Assembly (NCBI GenBank): GCA_031554725.1
Contig: JAVBUZ010000083.1
Location: forward strand, 1 to 24,187
Direction of reading: 5' to 3'
Length of the DNA: 24,187 nt
Source: JAVBUZ01 sp031554725
GTDB lineage: Bacteria; Bacillota; Clostridia; Lachnospirales; Lachnospiraceae
A program made the position numbers and the translations under genes. The notes below the pieces were generated by a model. That model searched no databases. It was given only the letters and a program-made list of their open reading frames with translations, and was not told the DNA's origin. Below, one piece after another: positions 1-7,140 of this stretch. Numbering within the stretch: position 1 is the stretch's first letter; every line of letters starts with the position of its first letter.

Positions 1-457
1 AAATATAGATTCCTTCTTCGGGTGCTTCTGGATACATTTCTCTGCTAGAGCCTAATTCTTCTACAGAGCACATCATACCATTTGATTCGATGCCCCTAAG
101 CTTACCAGCCTTAATTGGAATACCACCTTCTGGCAATGGACCGCCATCGTGACCACCAGCCACTTTACCGCCATCCAAAACAACAGGAACTTTGTCTCCT
201 ACTTTTACATTATTAGCACCAGTAACAATCTGAATTACCTCGCTACCAATATTTACCTGACAGATAATTAGCTTCTGTGCATCTGGATGCCCTTCAATTT
301 TTTCAATCTGTCCTACTATAATTTTTTCCAAATTTTTATCTAATCTTTCAAAGCCTTCTACTTTTGTACCGGTAAGGGTCATTGCATCGCAATATTCCTG
401 ATCTGTACATTCTAAGTCTGGCACATATTTTTTAATCCATGACAATGCTGTATTCAT
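1..457 (-). CDS. pheT: Phenylalanine--tRNA ligase beta subunit, N-terminal part (cut by window edge)
   Basis: This is the first 152 codons of the beta subunit of the cytoplasmic alpha2-beta2 phenylalanyl-tRNA synthetase; the rest lies beyond base 1. The protein starts MNTALSWIKKYVPDLE, typical of PheT, and runs into the EMAP/OB-type tRNA-binding domain (about residues 40-150), with the stretch VGQIEKIEGHPDAQKL and later GIESNGMMCSVEELG, both standard PheT signatures. The ATG at 457-455 is preceded by GGAGG at a good distance. It begins 12 nt after the pheS stop, so the two genes are co-transcribed under the Phe T-box leader. In the family this subunit carries the tRNA-binding and editing domains, while the catalytic site is in PheS. 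The only oddity is truncation by the window edge. Confidence 0.95.
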   Translation of the reverse strand, partial: MNTALSWIKKYVPDLECTDQEYCDAMTLTGTKVEGFERLDKNLEKIIVGQIEKIEGHPDAQKLIICQVNIGSEVIQIVTGANNVKVGDKVPVVLDGGKVAGGHDGGPLPEGGIPIKAGKLRGIESNGMMCSVEELGSSREMYPEAPEEGIYI

Positions 458-469
458 GCTATTTTCCTC

Positions 470-1489
470 CTAAAATTGTTTTAAGAAACGGATATCGTTT
501 TCATATAAAAGACGCATATCATCAATTTCATACTTTAATAAGGCAATTCTTTCCAGACCTACGCCAAATGCAAAGCCTGAATACTGCTTTGGATCAATTC
601 CACTCATCTCTAATACGTGAGGGTGAACCATACCACAACCTAAGATTTCAATCCAGCCTGAGCCTTTGCAGAAACGGCAACCACTACCACCACATTTAAA
701 GCAAGTAACATCTACTTCTGCAGATGGCTCTGTAAATGGGAAGTGATGTGGTCTGAACTTAACCTTGGTTTCTTCTCCAAATAGTTCCTTTGCAAATTCT
801 GCTAAGGTTCCCTTTAAGTCTGCGAATGTAATGTTTTTATCGATTACCAAACCTTCGATTTGGTGGAAGGATGGAGAATGTGTTGCATCAACTTCGTCAG
901 AACGAAATACCCTTCCTGGAGCAATCATACGAATTGGTAATTTACCTTTTTCCATTTCGTGTACCTGAACTGGTGATGTCTGTGTACGAAGTAAAATATC
1001 TCCGGTTACATAGAAGGTATCCTGTTCGTCCTTGGCAGGATGATCTGCGGGAATATTTAGTGCCTCAAAGTTGTAGTAATCCTTTTCTACTTCTGGGCCT
1101 TCAACCACTTCATATCCCATACCGATAAAGATTCTTTCTACTTCTTCTAATGCAATTGTATTTGGATGTCTATGTCCAATAATATTCTTTTTTGCTGGCA
1201 AAGTTACGTCAATAACCTCTGCCTTCATCTTGGTTTCTCTTGCTGCAGCTTCCATTTTCTTTCTTGCAGTTTCTAAAACCTTTTCGATTTCTTCTCTAGT
1301 TTCATTAACCAACTGGCCAACCTTTGGTCTATCCTCTTCTGCTACATCCTTCATAGACTTTAGAACCGCTGTTAATTCACCCTTTTTTCCAAGAATATTA
1401 ACACGTACTTCGTTTAATTTTTCCAGTGCATCACTGGCTTCAATCTGTGCAATTGCTTGTGCTCTGATTTGATCTAGTTTTTCTCTCAT
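470..1489 (-). CDS. pheS: Phenylalanine--tRNA ligase alpha subunit
   Basis: Catalytic subunit of phenylalanyl-tRNA synthetase, which charges tRNA-Phe in the cytoplasm. The 339-aa product has the usual length. Residues 1-90 form the coiled-coil tRNA-binding arm. The class II core follows: LLRTQTSPVQ (166-175), motif 2 GRVFRSDEVDATHSPSFHQ (192-210), and motif 3 GFAFGVGLERIALLKY near 305-320. A CX2CX4CX2C cluster (263-274) just before GWIEILGCGMVHP is seen in many Firmicutes PheS. The reading frame stays open upstream to 1609, but that stretch is the T-box RNA. The ATG at 1489 has AAAGG nine nt upstream and gives the canonical N terminus MREKLDQIRAQ. A second ATG at 1498 sits directly on the ribosome binding site, so I rejected it. 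pheT follows after 12 nt. Confidence 0.97.
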   Translation of the reverse strand: MREKLDQIRAQAIAQIEASDALEKLNEVRVNILGKKGELTAVLKSMKDVAEEDRPKVGQLVNETREEIEKVLETARKKMEAAARETKMKAEVIDVTLPAKKNIIGHRHPNTIALEEVERIFIGMGYEVVEGPEVEKDYYNFEALNIPADHPAKDEQDTFYVTGDILLRTQTSPVQVHEMEKGKLPIRMIAPGRVFRSDEVDATHSPSFHQIEGLVIDKNITFADLKGTLAEFAKELFGEETKVKFRPHHFPFTEPSAEVDVTCFKCGGSGCRFCKGSGWIEILGCGMVHPHVLEMSGIDPKQYSGFAFGVGLERIALLKYEIDDMRLLYENDIRFLKQF

Positions 1490-1529
1490 TTTTCTCATCC
1501 TTTCTTTTAGGGCAAAATCCCTATAACAT

Positions 1530-1558
1530 AAAAAGTCCCTTGCAAATTTGCAAGGGAC
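1530..1558 (-). terminator. Intrinsic terminator of the T-box leader
   Basis: A perfect 24-nt inverted repeat (GTCCCTTGCA pairing with TGCAAGGGAC, 1558-1535) is followed by TTTTT (1534-1530). It lies 40 nt before the pheS ATG. In the T-box mechanism it competes with the antiterminator that contains GGGTGGTACCGCGG just upstream, so it stops transcription when tRNA-Phe is charged. Confidence 0.93.
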
Positions 1559-1786
1559 GAATATAATCCGCGGTACCACCCAAGTTTTCGTTTCAAACGA
1601 ACTCTTCATTCACTTAACGCGCGCAAACGTCTTAAACTACTCTTCTTAACGAATTTCCTCTAAGCAGCTCCAGTGGGAAATTGAATTATTATCTGAACTT
1701 AAGGAAGCTTGCAGCCGGTGACTTCCTCTCTCTGAAAGAAAATAATAATCTACTAACACTTTCATCGCCTTTTATATTTAACTATT
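1530..1786 (-). promoter_or_regulatory. Phe-specific T-box riboswitch leader of pheST
   Basis: This untranslated leader senses uncharged tRNA-Phe and lets transcription continue into pheST. On the minus strand it reads, in order: a Stem I base (ATTATTATT pairing with ATAATAAT); the AGAGAG / GGCTGCAAGC distal Stem I sequences; a specifier TTC (Phe) at 1697-1695, directly 5' of the closing strand and followed by A; a CTGGAGCTGC Stem II element; then the T-box sequence GGGTGGTACCGCGG at 1581-1568, which pairs with the tRNA acceptor end. An intrinsic terminator follows at 1558-1530. Specifier and downstream gene agree. The 5' end is inferred from the promoter. This fills the 300-nt gap between pheS and the upstream membrane protein gene. 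Confidence 0.95.
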
Positions 1787-1791
1787 ACCCT

Positions 1792-1820
1792 ATTCTAGTG
1801 ACTTGTATTCAAAATGTCAA
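1792..1820 (-). promoter_or_regulatory. Sigma-A type promoter of the pheST T-box transcript
   Basis: A perfect -35 TTGACA (1820-1815), a 17-nt spacer and a -10 TAGAAT (1797-1792, 5/6) predict a start near 1785-1788, just ahead of Stem I. The promoter lies inside the last codons of the upstream YihY-family gene: its -10 overlaps that gene's TAG stop codon (1797-1795). Confidence 0.85.
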
Positions 1821-2673
1821 TATCTTTTCTTTTATTTTTATTCTTTCTATGTTTTATGAACACTTGATTCACGGGTTTAAAGTATTTATTTAGGTGTGCC
1901 CCTATCATCACAATATACCTACAGATATAAAGCCAAAGCATTATGATAATAATAATGGATAGACTTCCATATGTACTAGAAACATTGGAATATTTCACAT
2001 AAATTGAAAATCCCCAAGAAAAAATATTCCATGCTACTGCGGTAAAAATTGCTCCTGGAATTTGTTCTCTAAATTTCAGTTTTTTGCTGGGCACATAAGC
2101 ATATATCGCTGTAAAAAAGATTGTAAGCACTAACCATGTTGCCAAGAATCTAAAATGAATTAGAAAGCTTACTAGTTCAGTAATATGAGGAATGTATGTT
2201 ACAAGCATATCATAAAAGACATTTCCAAATACCATAAATAGCAATGAGATAAGTACCATAAAAATCATGATAATGGTATAAAAAGAAGCAATCATTCTAA
2301 TAACAAAATAATTACGTTCCTCTTCTGTCCCATTTACAGCATTCAGTCCTCTCATAAGTGCAAGAACGCCTTTTCCTGCCGACCATAAGGTAACAACTGC
2401 CGCAACAGACATAACTCCCGCCGATTTGGCGTACACATCCGAAATAATGCCCACTACCAAGCTATTCATAACATCTGGAGTAGCTTCCATAATCGCCATG
2501 ATTAGGTTTTCTTCTGTAAGTGGGGTAAATGGAATCAATGTACATATTAAAATAAGCATGGGCACTAAAGATAGAAAAAGGAAAAAAGCAGTACTTGACG
2601 AAAAGGCATTTATATTTTGATTAGACATCTGTTTTGAAAAATCTTTTGCAATTATATATATCTTACGAAACAT
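1795..2673 (-). CDS. YihY/BrkB family (UPF0761) inner membrane protein
   Basis: A 292-aa integral membrane protein with about six hydrophobic segments (roughly residues 25-50, 85-105, 125-160, 170-195, 205-225, 235-265). The family signature is visible: FSSSTAFFLFLSLVPMLILI near the N terminus, LWSAGKGVLALMRGLNAV in the middle, and YGSLSIIIIIMLWLYICRYI near the end. The C terminus is a lysine/arginine-rich cytoplasmic tail (HRKNKNKRK). The family was once annotated as ribonuclease BN, a call that has been withdrawn; its real function is unsettled, with transport suggested. The ATG at 2673 is preceded by GGAGAGGAGG. It starts 21 nt after the SpoIID-domain gene, so the two are probably one transcript. 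The pheST promoter is embedded in its 3' end. Confidence 0.9.
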   Translation of the reverse strand: MFRKIYIIAKDFSKQMSNQNINAFSSSTAFFLFLSLVPMLILICTLIPFTPLTEENLIMAIMEATPDVMNSLVVGIISDVYAKSAGVMSVAAVVTLWSAGKGVLALMRGLNAVNGTEEERNYFVIRMIASFYTIIMIFMVLISLLFMVFGNVFYDMLVTYIPHITELVSFLIHFRFLATWLVLTIFFTAIYAYVPSKKLKFREQIPGAIFTAVAWNIFSWGFSIYVKYSNVSSTYGSLSIIIIIMLWLYICRYIVMIGAHLNKYFKPVNQVFIKHRKNKNKRKDIDILNTSH

Positions 2674-2694
2674 TGCTTCCTCCTCTCCTCATGC

Positions 2695-4590
2695 TCAATA
2701 TATCTGCTCAATATAACTATTTTCATAGAAAAAGCTTAAAATATCTTGGTACGTATATCCGTATTTCGCCATAGACTTTGCACCATTTTGTGACATTCCT
2801 ACGCCATGACCAAAGCCACCGCCAGTCAAGGAATATCCTACCACATTCTTATCCTCTTTGCTAGTAGCTATGGTAAAAAAGCCACTTGGTAGCAGTGATG
2901 TCATATCTATTTTACTACCGTCTTGCCTAATAACCTTGGTTACTCCATCACACAGTACATAGCGAATATTGTGTTCCGATATTACTTTATAGGTGGCATT
3001 TTTTGTTTCAATAATTAGTTCATCCGCAACACCACCATCATTTCTTTTTTCGATATAAATATCTAAAATATCACCTAGCTTATCGATTTCCTTGCTTTCA
3101 TACTCGCCTTGCTTATTTAACGTAAGCACAAGCTTTGCATTTGCTTTTCTTCTACTTTCTAGCACCGTTGCCATTCTATCCTTGTCTAGCTCTTTGACAT
3201 TATAATCCCAGCGGTACCATCCTTCCTCTACTTCAAAATCTTCTGAAAACTTCTGACTTATATATTCCTCAAAGGTATCCTCTTCCATTAATGTTTGGGA
3301 GGTAAAATCTGGGCTTTCACCAGTGCCGATACTTTTTGCAACAAGATAATCATAGTTTTCACTTGAATCACCCTTCCATATGTCCGTATCTGACCCAAAG
3401 CCACAAGATGTGGAATAATAAAAGGTGCTTACTAAACCAGCATTTGCATAAAGCAGCTCGCCGTTTGTTGCTTTTACTGCTTCTGTAGTAGTATCCTGCT
3501 CTAAAATATTATTATACACTTGATATCCTGCGCTATCGTCCACATGCGCTCCTATTGTTTTGTTAGAAGGATTTTTCATATGACCATATGCATAGGTTCT
3601 GGCACTAACCGCTTGGGCCTTTAGAGCCTCTAACGGATAGCTTGAAGGCATCTCACTAGGCACAACGGCATACAAATACTCTTCTAGCAGTAGTTCGTTT
3701 ATAATATATAAGTTCTCGTTCCCACTTTCTTCTTTTCTGAGAATCTCCATAGTACCACGATAAGAAGGTGTACCCTGACTTCTCTCTACTGAAAATAATG
3801 TTATTTTGCTAGTTAGCACTGCTGGAATTATATAAATTCTGTCTGCTAAAAAGTATGGACTATCCCCATTAATTTCTATTTTGTCTCCTGCCTTATGCAA
3901 TTCTTCTGTTACATTTTCACCAATTCCATATCGTATAACAAACTCGCTATCAACTGTAAATTCTACATTTGCATGATAAGATGCGGTATAATTTGACGCC
4001 TTTATTTGCACTCTAATATATTCCATTGCTTCCTGCCTTGTGATTAATACCGCGCATATTTTCCCATCCTCAAGCACATAATCACAAAAATTATAACCTA
4101 CACTTATTTCTCCTTCTTTTGCTAGTCGAAGTTCTTCATAAAGCTTATAGATTTTCATATCCGCCGAGAAAGGAATAACGCCCTTCCCCTCTAACTCCAC
4201 TCCTGTTTGTGCATTTACACTTAGTACCTTTCCAGATATCTTTCCCTGATTTTTAACCACCACCTGAGTAATCATATCATCTGTCAATGTAATATCCGCT
4301 ATCTGCTCCCTTGCACTACTATCTACAAGTGGATTTTCTATATTCTCCCAAGAATATTCCTGATAAAGACCATCAAAAAAACGAAGTCCCTTTTCAGTTA
4401 CTTCTGTAATCCACACGTTATCTAATTGCCGAACCTGGGGGATATGCTCCTCCTTGGGCACAAGCTTCTTGTTAACTCCCCATATTGCAAGAATAAGGAG
4501 AACAATTACGCCTATTACACATATGATTGCTTTTTGTTGCATTCGCTGGGATTTGTTCAAATTAAAACTCCTAACTTTTATAGAATCCAT
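2695..4590 (-). CDS. Membrane-anchored SpoIID/LytB-domain protein
   Basis: A 631-aa protein of the SpoIID/LytB family. SpoIID is a lytic transglycosylase that cleaves denuded glycan strands during spore engulfment. One transmembrane helix (about 21-38) puts most of the protein outside the cell. Residues 45-270 match nothing I recognise. The SpoIID domain begins near 285: EEYLYAVVPSEMP with the presumed catalytic Glu at about 313, then AVSARTYAYG, YYSTSCG, and a C-terminal GGGFGHGVGMSQNGAKSMA. It is almost twice the length of B. subtilis SpoIID (about 340 aa), so it may be a SpoIID paralogue or a vegetative wall enzyme. The start is uncertain: I chose the ATG at 4590; a TTG at 4608 adds six residues. 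Neither has a good ribosome binding site, unlike the neighbouring genes. Confidence 0.85.
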   Translation of the reverse strand: MDSIKVRSFNLNKSQRMQQKAIICVIGVIVLLILAIWGVNKKLVPKEEHIPQVRQLDNVWITEVTEKGLRFFDGLYQEYSWENIENPLVDSSAREQIADITLTDDMITQVVVKNQGKISGKVLSVNAQTGVELEGKGVIPFSADMKIYKLYEELRLAKEGEISVGYNFCDYVLEDGKICAVLITRQEAMEYIRVQIKASNYTASYHANVEFTVDSEFVIRYGIGENVTEELHKAGDKIEINGDSPYFLADRIYIIPAVLTSKITLFSVERSQGTPSYRGTMEILRKEESGNENLYIINELLLEEYLYAVVPSEMPSSYPLEALKAQAVSARTYAYGHMKNPSNKTIGAHVDDSAGYQVYNNILEQDTTTEAVKATNGELLYANAGLVSTFYYSTSCGFGSDTDIWKGDSSENYDYLVAKSIGTGESPDFTSQTLMEEDTFEEYISQKFSEDFEVEEGWYRWDYNVKELDKDRMATVLESRRKANAKLVLTLNKQGEYESKEIDKLGDILDIYIEKRNDGGVADELIIETKNATYKVISEHNIRYVLCDGVTKVIRQDGSKIDMTSLLPSGFFTIATSKEDKNVVGYSLTGGGFGHGVGMSQNGAKSMAKYGYTYQDILSFFYENSYIEQIY

Positions 4591-4650
4591 ATTAGTTGAT
4601 TGTTGCAATTAGTATGATTATATTTTTTTTCTATTTAGGCTTTTGAATAG

Positions 4651-4790
4651 GTAATAAAGAAACTAACATTCCGACTAGCAGACACTCTCGTTTGAAGATA
4701 AACGTAGTGGTGCGTAAGAACCTAAACTACAGGTTCTAAGCACCAACGTTTATCTACACTGCTCTTACGGAATTGTAGTTTCTTTATTAC
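4651..4790 (+). repeat. Long palindromic intergenic repeat, copy 1
   Basis: A 140-bp imperfect palindrome. The outer arms GTAATAAAGAAAC and GTTTCTTTATTAC close it. The inner core reads, on the plus strand: GATAAACGT (4697-4705), bulge AG, TGGTGC (4708-4713), GTA, AGAACCT (4717-4723), loop AAACTAC (4724-4730), AGGTTCT, AA, GCACCA (4740-4745), ACGTTTATC (4746-4754). The motif GACACTCTCGTTTG lies 13 nt before TGGTGC. The same core with different but complementary stems occurs at copies 2 and 3. No ORF is evident. It lies upstream of the SpoIID-domain gene and downstream of the small RNA terminator. Confidence 0.85.
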
Positions 4791-4834
4791 ATCTACATAA
4801 TGCCTTCCTTACTAAAAGTCTATTATTCTAAGCA

Positions 4835-4972
4835 CTAGCTAAGTAATAATACCATTTTAATTAGCTCCGTATAAATATAGTCAATATCTAATTTGTCACA
4901 CTGCAAGTAAAGACAAAACCGTATAGTTATCCGAGCTCTTTCTAAATGTTTTTTGCTATTTAAGTCTACCAA
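4835..4972 (-). other. Possible 45-codon ORF or gene remnant
   Basis: An open frame on the minus strand could start at a TTG (4972) and ends at TAG (4837-4835). The translation contains KKHLERARITIRFCLYLQC and DIDYIYTELIKMVLLLS, which has a protein-like mix of charged and hydrophobic residues. There is no ATG, no clear ribosome binding site and no recognised family. It may be a decayed gene fragment or chance. Apart from this I see nothing definite between 4791 and 4987. Confidence 0.2.
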
Positions 4973-4987
4973 ATGATTCGTTTATAG

Positions 4988-5013
4988 AAAAAAGCAGCCA
5001 ATAGAGGCTGCTC
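4988..5013 (-). terminator. Intrinsic terminator of the small RNA
   Basis: On the minus strand AGCAGCC (5012-5006) and GGCTGCT (4999-4993) form a 7-bp GC-rich stem with a 6-nt loop, followed by a T run to 4988. It would end both the small RNA and any read-through from pckA. Confidence 0.9.
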
Positions 5014-5216
5014 TTTTATCTTTTGTATCCCCAAAATGTCGGTTCTTGTCTTTTGACTCCTAGCAATGCTAGGTGGGTAACCGCAAACAAACTTTTGTCT
5101 TCCTCTGCAATCCTCATATGAGTGGAGGCTTGACAGCCATTTGATGATGTAGGAATCCCGTTTAAAGTATCTGTAGGTTCAAAACAAACAAGAGTTGTCG
5201 AACATTTCAGGTTACC
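4988..5216 (-). ncRNA. Structured small RNA with own promoter and terminator (family not settled)
   Basis: About 229 nt are transcribed on the minus strand from a good promoter to an intrinsic terminator. The 5' end GGTAACC (5216-5210) is the exact complement of GGTTACC (5082-5076). Inside, CAACTCTTGT can pair with ACAAAAGTTTG (about 5097-5087), GGCTGTCAAGCC forms a small hairpin, and CCTAGCATTGCTAGG (5073-5059) forms a perfect hairpin just 3' of the closing helix. Stretches such as TGAAATGTTCGAC and TACTTTAAACGGGATTCC look like conserved unpaired RNA rather than coding sequence. A 97-codon open frame covers the region (GTG at 5309, stop at 5016), but it has no ribosome binding site, no recognisable domain, and spans the RNA's promoter, so I treat it as spurious. 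Size, closing helix and location suggest a housekeeping clostridial RNA of the raiA-motif or 6S type. I cannot decide between these from memory. Confidence 0.65.
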
Positions 5217-5219
5217 TTT

Positions 5220-5248
5220 ATTATATCCAAAAACACTTCCGATTACAA
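5220..5248 (-). promoter_or_regulatory. Promoter of the small RNA
   Basis: The -35 TTGTAA (5248-5243, 4/6), a 17-nt spacer and a perfect -10 TATAAT (5225-5220) predict a start near 5213-5216, at the GGTAACC that closes the RNA. It lies about 70 nt downstream of the pckA stop codon. Confidence 0.75.
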
Positions 5249-5315
5249 GATTCCTGTGACAAGTTTTAGATAATATTAATCTATTTGCTACTAAAGAAAA
5301 ATATTCCACAAAATA

Positions 5316-6983
5316 TTATAGGCTGTTAGCTTCTGCAACAATTTTCTTTAATGCATCAAGGGCTTCTTCAGGAAGGGCATCAAAACCACCTTTTTTAGTT
5401 TTGAATTCTTCTACTGCGTTTACACGATCTTGCATACGTGCACGTAGCTGAGTAACGTACTGCGTATCCTTCAAATCAGGTACAAAGCCTTCCCAATCTA
5501 AGATTTCGATATCTGAGAATGCACCCCATTTTTTGAATGCTGCTTTTCCTTCGATAATCGCTTCTAAAATGCCTAATGTATCAGCAGGTTTAACTTTTTT
5601 GCCCATGAAATCGCCAGTATTAAGAATATAACAATCTACATTCTTTTCGCCAACTAATTTTTTAAATTTTTCATAGTCATTCACTAAAGGATAGGTTCTA
5701 AATGGATTAGCGTATGGTTCAACTACTAATGCATTAGGATCTACTCCTGGTGCCAATCTTTCTGCTGTTGTTCTCTTGGTTGCAAGAGTTGCACCCATAA
5801 CAGATGCTAAAGAAGAACCAGTTAATTTAACTACAGGTGGAATTGTAGGATCTTTCATTAACCAGAAAATTGCATTTACAGGCTCTTCAAATTTATCAAC
5901 ACGGTTTGGTGACCATAATTTTGATTTTACCGCACGTCCATTACCATTTCTGATATCTTCTGTTACTAATACAATTTTGCCATCTTCATCACGGGTAGCT
6001 GCACAGTTCTGTGCTGTGATTAAGTATTTGTTATCATCACATTCCAATGGATAATCCTGTGTTTTATCAAAGTAAGCAGGTTCTAATGCAATGGAAGAAC
6101 CATCTTCAGAAGAAATGATAAACGCATCATCATGTAATACTGTAATATCATATTTTCCGTTGTGTGCTGCATGAGTAATTGTTGATTTACCAGAACCTGA
6201 TAAGCCAAATACACCAGCAACGAATTTGCGTCCGTCTGATAAGTTATATCTCTTCTGACCAGCGTGGCAAGAAGCATAACCATTTCTGTTAGCAATTGCC
6301 CAAGCAATTGTTAAAGTACCTTTTTTATGTTCTCCAAAGTATCTCATACCTAAGATTGCTGCACAGTTGTGTGTTGTATCAAAGTATGCAAGACCCATTT
6401 CATGATCTGGGTGTGACCACTGTGGATTAGAGAAGATATAAATATCTGCTTCTTTTCCTTCCGCGATAGGTTTGGATTTTTTGTACATCTGTACATATTC
6501 GTCTGACATATACTGGAAGTTTAGCATCCATGAGTAAAGAATGTTTTCTTCTCCTTCTGGAATACAGAGATGTGCTTTTACCATAAAATCTTCATGTAAA
6601 CCAATATAAACCTCTGCATGGTACAACAATTGATTTCTTGTCTGATAAACAGCCTCTTTTACCTTTGCATCTAAATCTGTTGTATCAACTCCTGGTTCAC
6701 CAGAAATTTTTCTAGCTGCTGCTGCACGTCCGCTTACATTTCCATCATTAAACAATAAAACTTTAGCTTCTGGATCTAATCCAATTTCCTCTGCTCGATA
6801 TACTGGCATATCTGTTACTACAGTCCCAGGTGAATTCTTTGCTAGTTCATAGGCTTCTCTCAGTGTGCTAACCTTTACTACATTGTTACCATAAAAAGGT
6901 GTTTCAATAATAACTCTTTTTGCATAGAAAATAGGATTTGCTGCACCTATTTCACTTCTTTTAAAATTGGCTTTTGTTGACAT
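5316..6983 (-). CDS. pckA: Phosphoenolpyruvate carboxykinase (ATP)
   Basis: Cytoplasmic enzyme interconverting oxaloacetate + ATP and phosphoenolpyruvate + CO2 + ADP. In fermentative anaerobes it often runs toward oxaloacetate. The 555-aa product has the ATP-type features: GMRYFGEHKKGTLTIAW (212-228), Walker A GLSGSGKST (260-268), the kinase-2 metal site LHDDAF (283-288), and GSSLASVMGATLATKRTTAERL in the C-terminal half. The usual P-loop form is GLSGTGKTT; here Ser replaces Thr at two places, a mild change. The ATG at 6983 has an ideal AAGGAGG upstream. It is transcribed alone from a promoter at 7085-7113, with a GntR-like dyad between promoter and gene. A putative small RNA gene follows, and the first clear terminator is at 4988. 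Confidence 0.96.
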   Translation of the reverse strand: MSTKANFKRSEIGAANPIFYAKRVIIETPFYGNNVVKVSTLREAYELAKNSPGTVVTDMPVYRAEEIGLDPEAKVLLFNDGNVSGRAAAARKISGEPGVDTTDLDAKVKEAVYQTRNQLLYHAEVYIGLHEDFMVKAHLCIPEGEENILYSWMLNFQYMSDEYVQMYKKSKPIAEGKEADIYIFSNPQWSHPDHEMGLAYFDTTHNCAAILGMRYFGEHKKGTLTIAWAIANRNGYASCHAGQKRYNLSDGRKFVAGVFGLSGSGKSTITHAAHNGKYDITVLHDDAFIISSEDGSSIALEPAYFDKTQDYPLECDDNKYLITAQNCAATRDEDGKIVLVTEDIRNGNGRAVKSKLWSPNRVDKFEEPVNAIFWLMKDPTIPPVVKLTGSSLASVMGATLATKRTTAERLAPGVDPNALVVEPYANPFRTYPLVNDYEKFKKLVGEKNVDCYILNTGDFMGKKVKPADTLGILEAIIEGKAAFKKWGAFSDIEILDWEGFVPDLKDTQYVTQLRARMQDRVNAVEEFKTKKGGFDALPEEALDALKKIVAEANSL

Positions 6984-7041
6984 ACTTCTCCTCCTTAAAT
7001 AATGTTATTTATACCACCATATCCCCGTAGTATTTACGCGT

Positions 7042-7069
7042 ATAGTATCATTGTATACAATAATACTAT
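7042..7069. promoter_or_regulatory. 28-bp operator-like dyad in the pckA leader
   Basis: A near-perfect inverted repeat with one symmetric mismatch pair, centred at 7055/7056. The core ATTGTATACAAT is perfect and the arms ATAGTAT/ATACTAT extend it. It starts about 10 nt downstream of the predicted pckA start point. The core matches the B. subtilis GntR operator centre (CTTGTATACAAG), so a FadR/GntR-family repressor is the likely type of binder. No such regulator gene is in this window. Confidence 0.55.
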
Positions 7070-7084
7070 GTTGAGCGTTAATGT

Positions 7085-7113
7085 ATTATTACAAAGAGTG
7101 TACTAAAAGTCAA
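7085..7113 (-). promoter_or_regulatory. Promoter of pckA
   Basis: The -35 TTGACT (7113-7108, 5/6), a 17-nt spacer and the -10 AATAAT (7090-7085, 5/6) predict a start near 7078 and a leader of about 95 nt carrying the dyad. It begins 28 nt after the stop codon of the upstream aminopeptidase gene, with no clear terminator between. Confidence 0.7.
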
Positions 7114-7140
7114 TATCAAAAAAATATATTTATATGCATA

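Noticed and set aside
1490..1609. 40-residue N-terminal extension of pheS
   Set aside because: It would be translated from the T-box antiterminator and terminator. The ATG at 1489 has the ribosome binding site and gives the standard 339-aa PheS.
4651..4790. Simple intrinsic terminator interpretation of palindrome copy 1
   Set aside because: The hairpin is far longer than a terminator, no T run follows either arm, and its internal core recurs elsewhere with conserved bulges and loop.
5016..5309. 97-codon open frame on the minus strand after pckA
   Set aside because: GTG start without a ribosome binding site, no recognisable domain, and it overlaps a TATAAT promoter, complementary RNA arms and hairpins. 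A structured RNA explains the sequence better.
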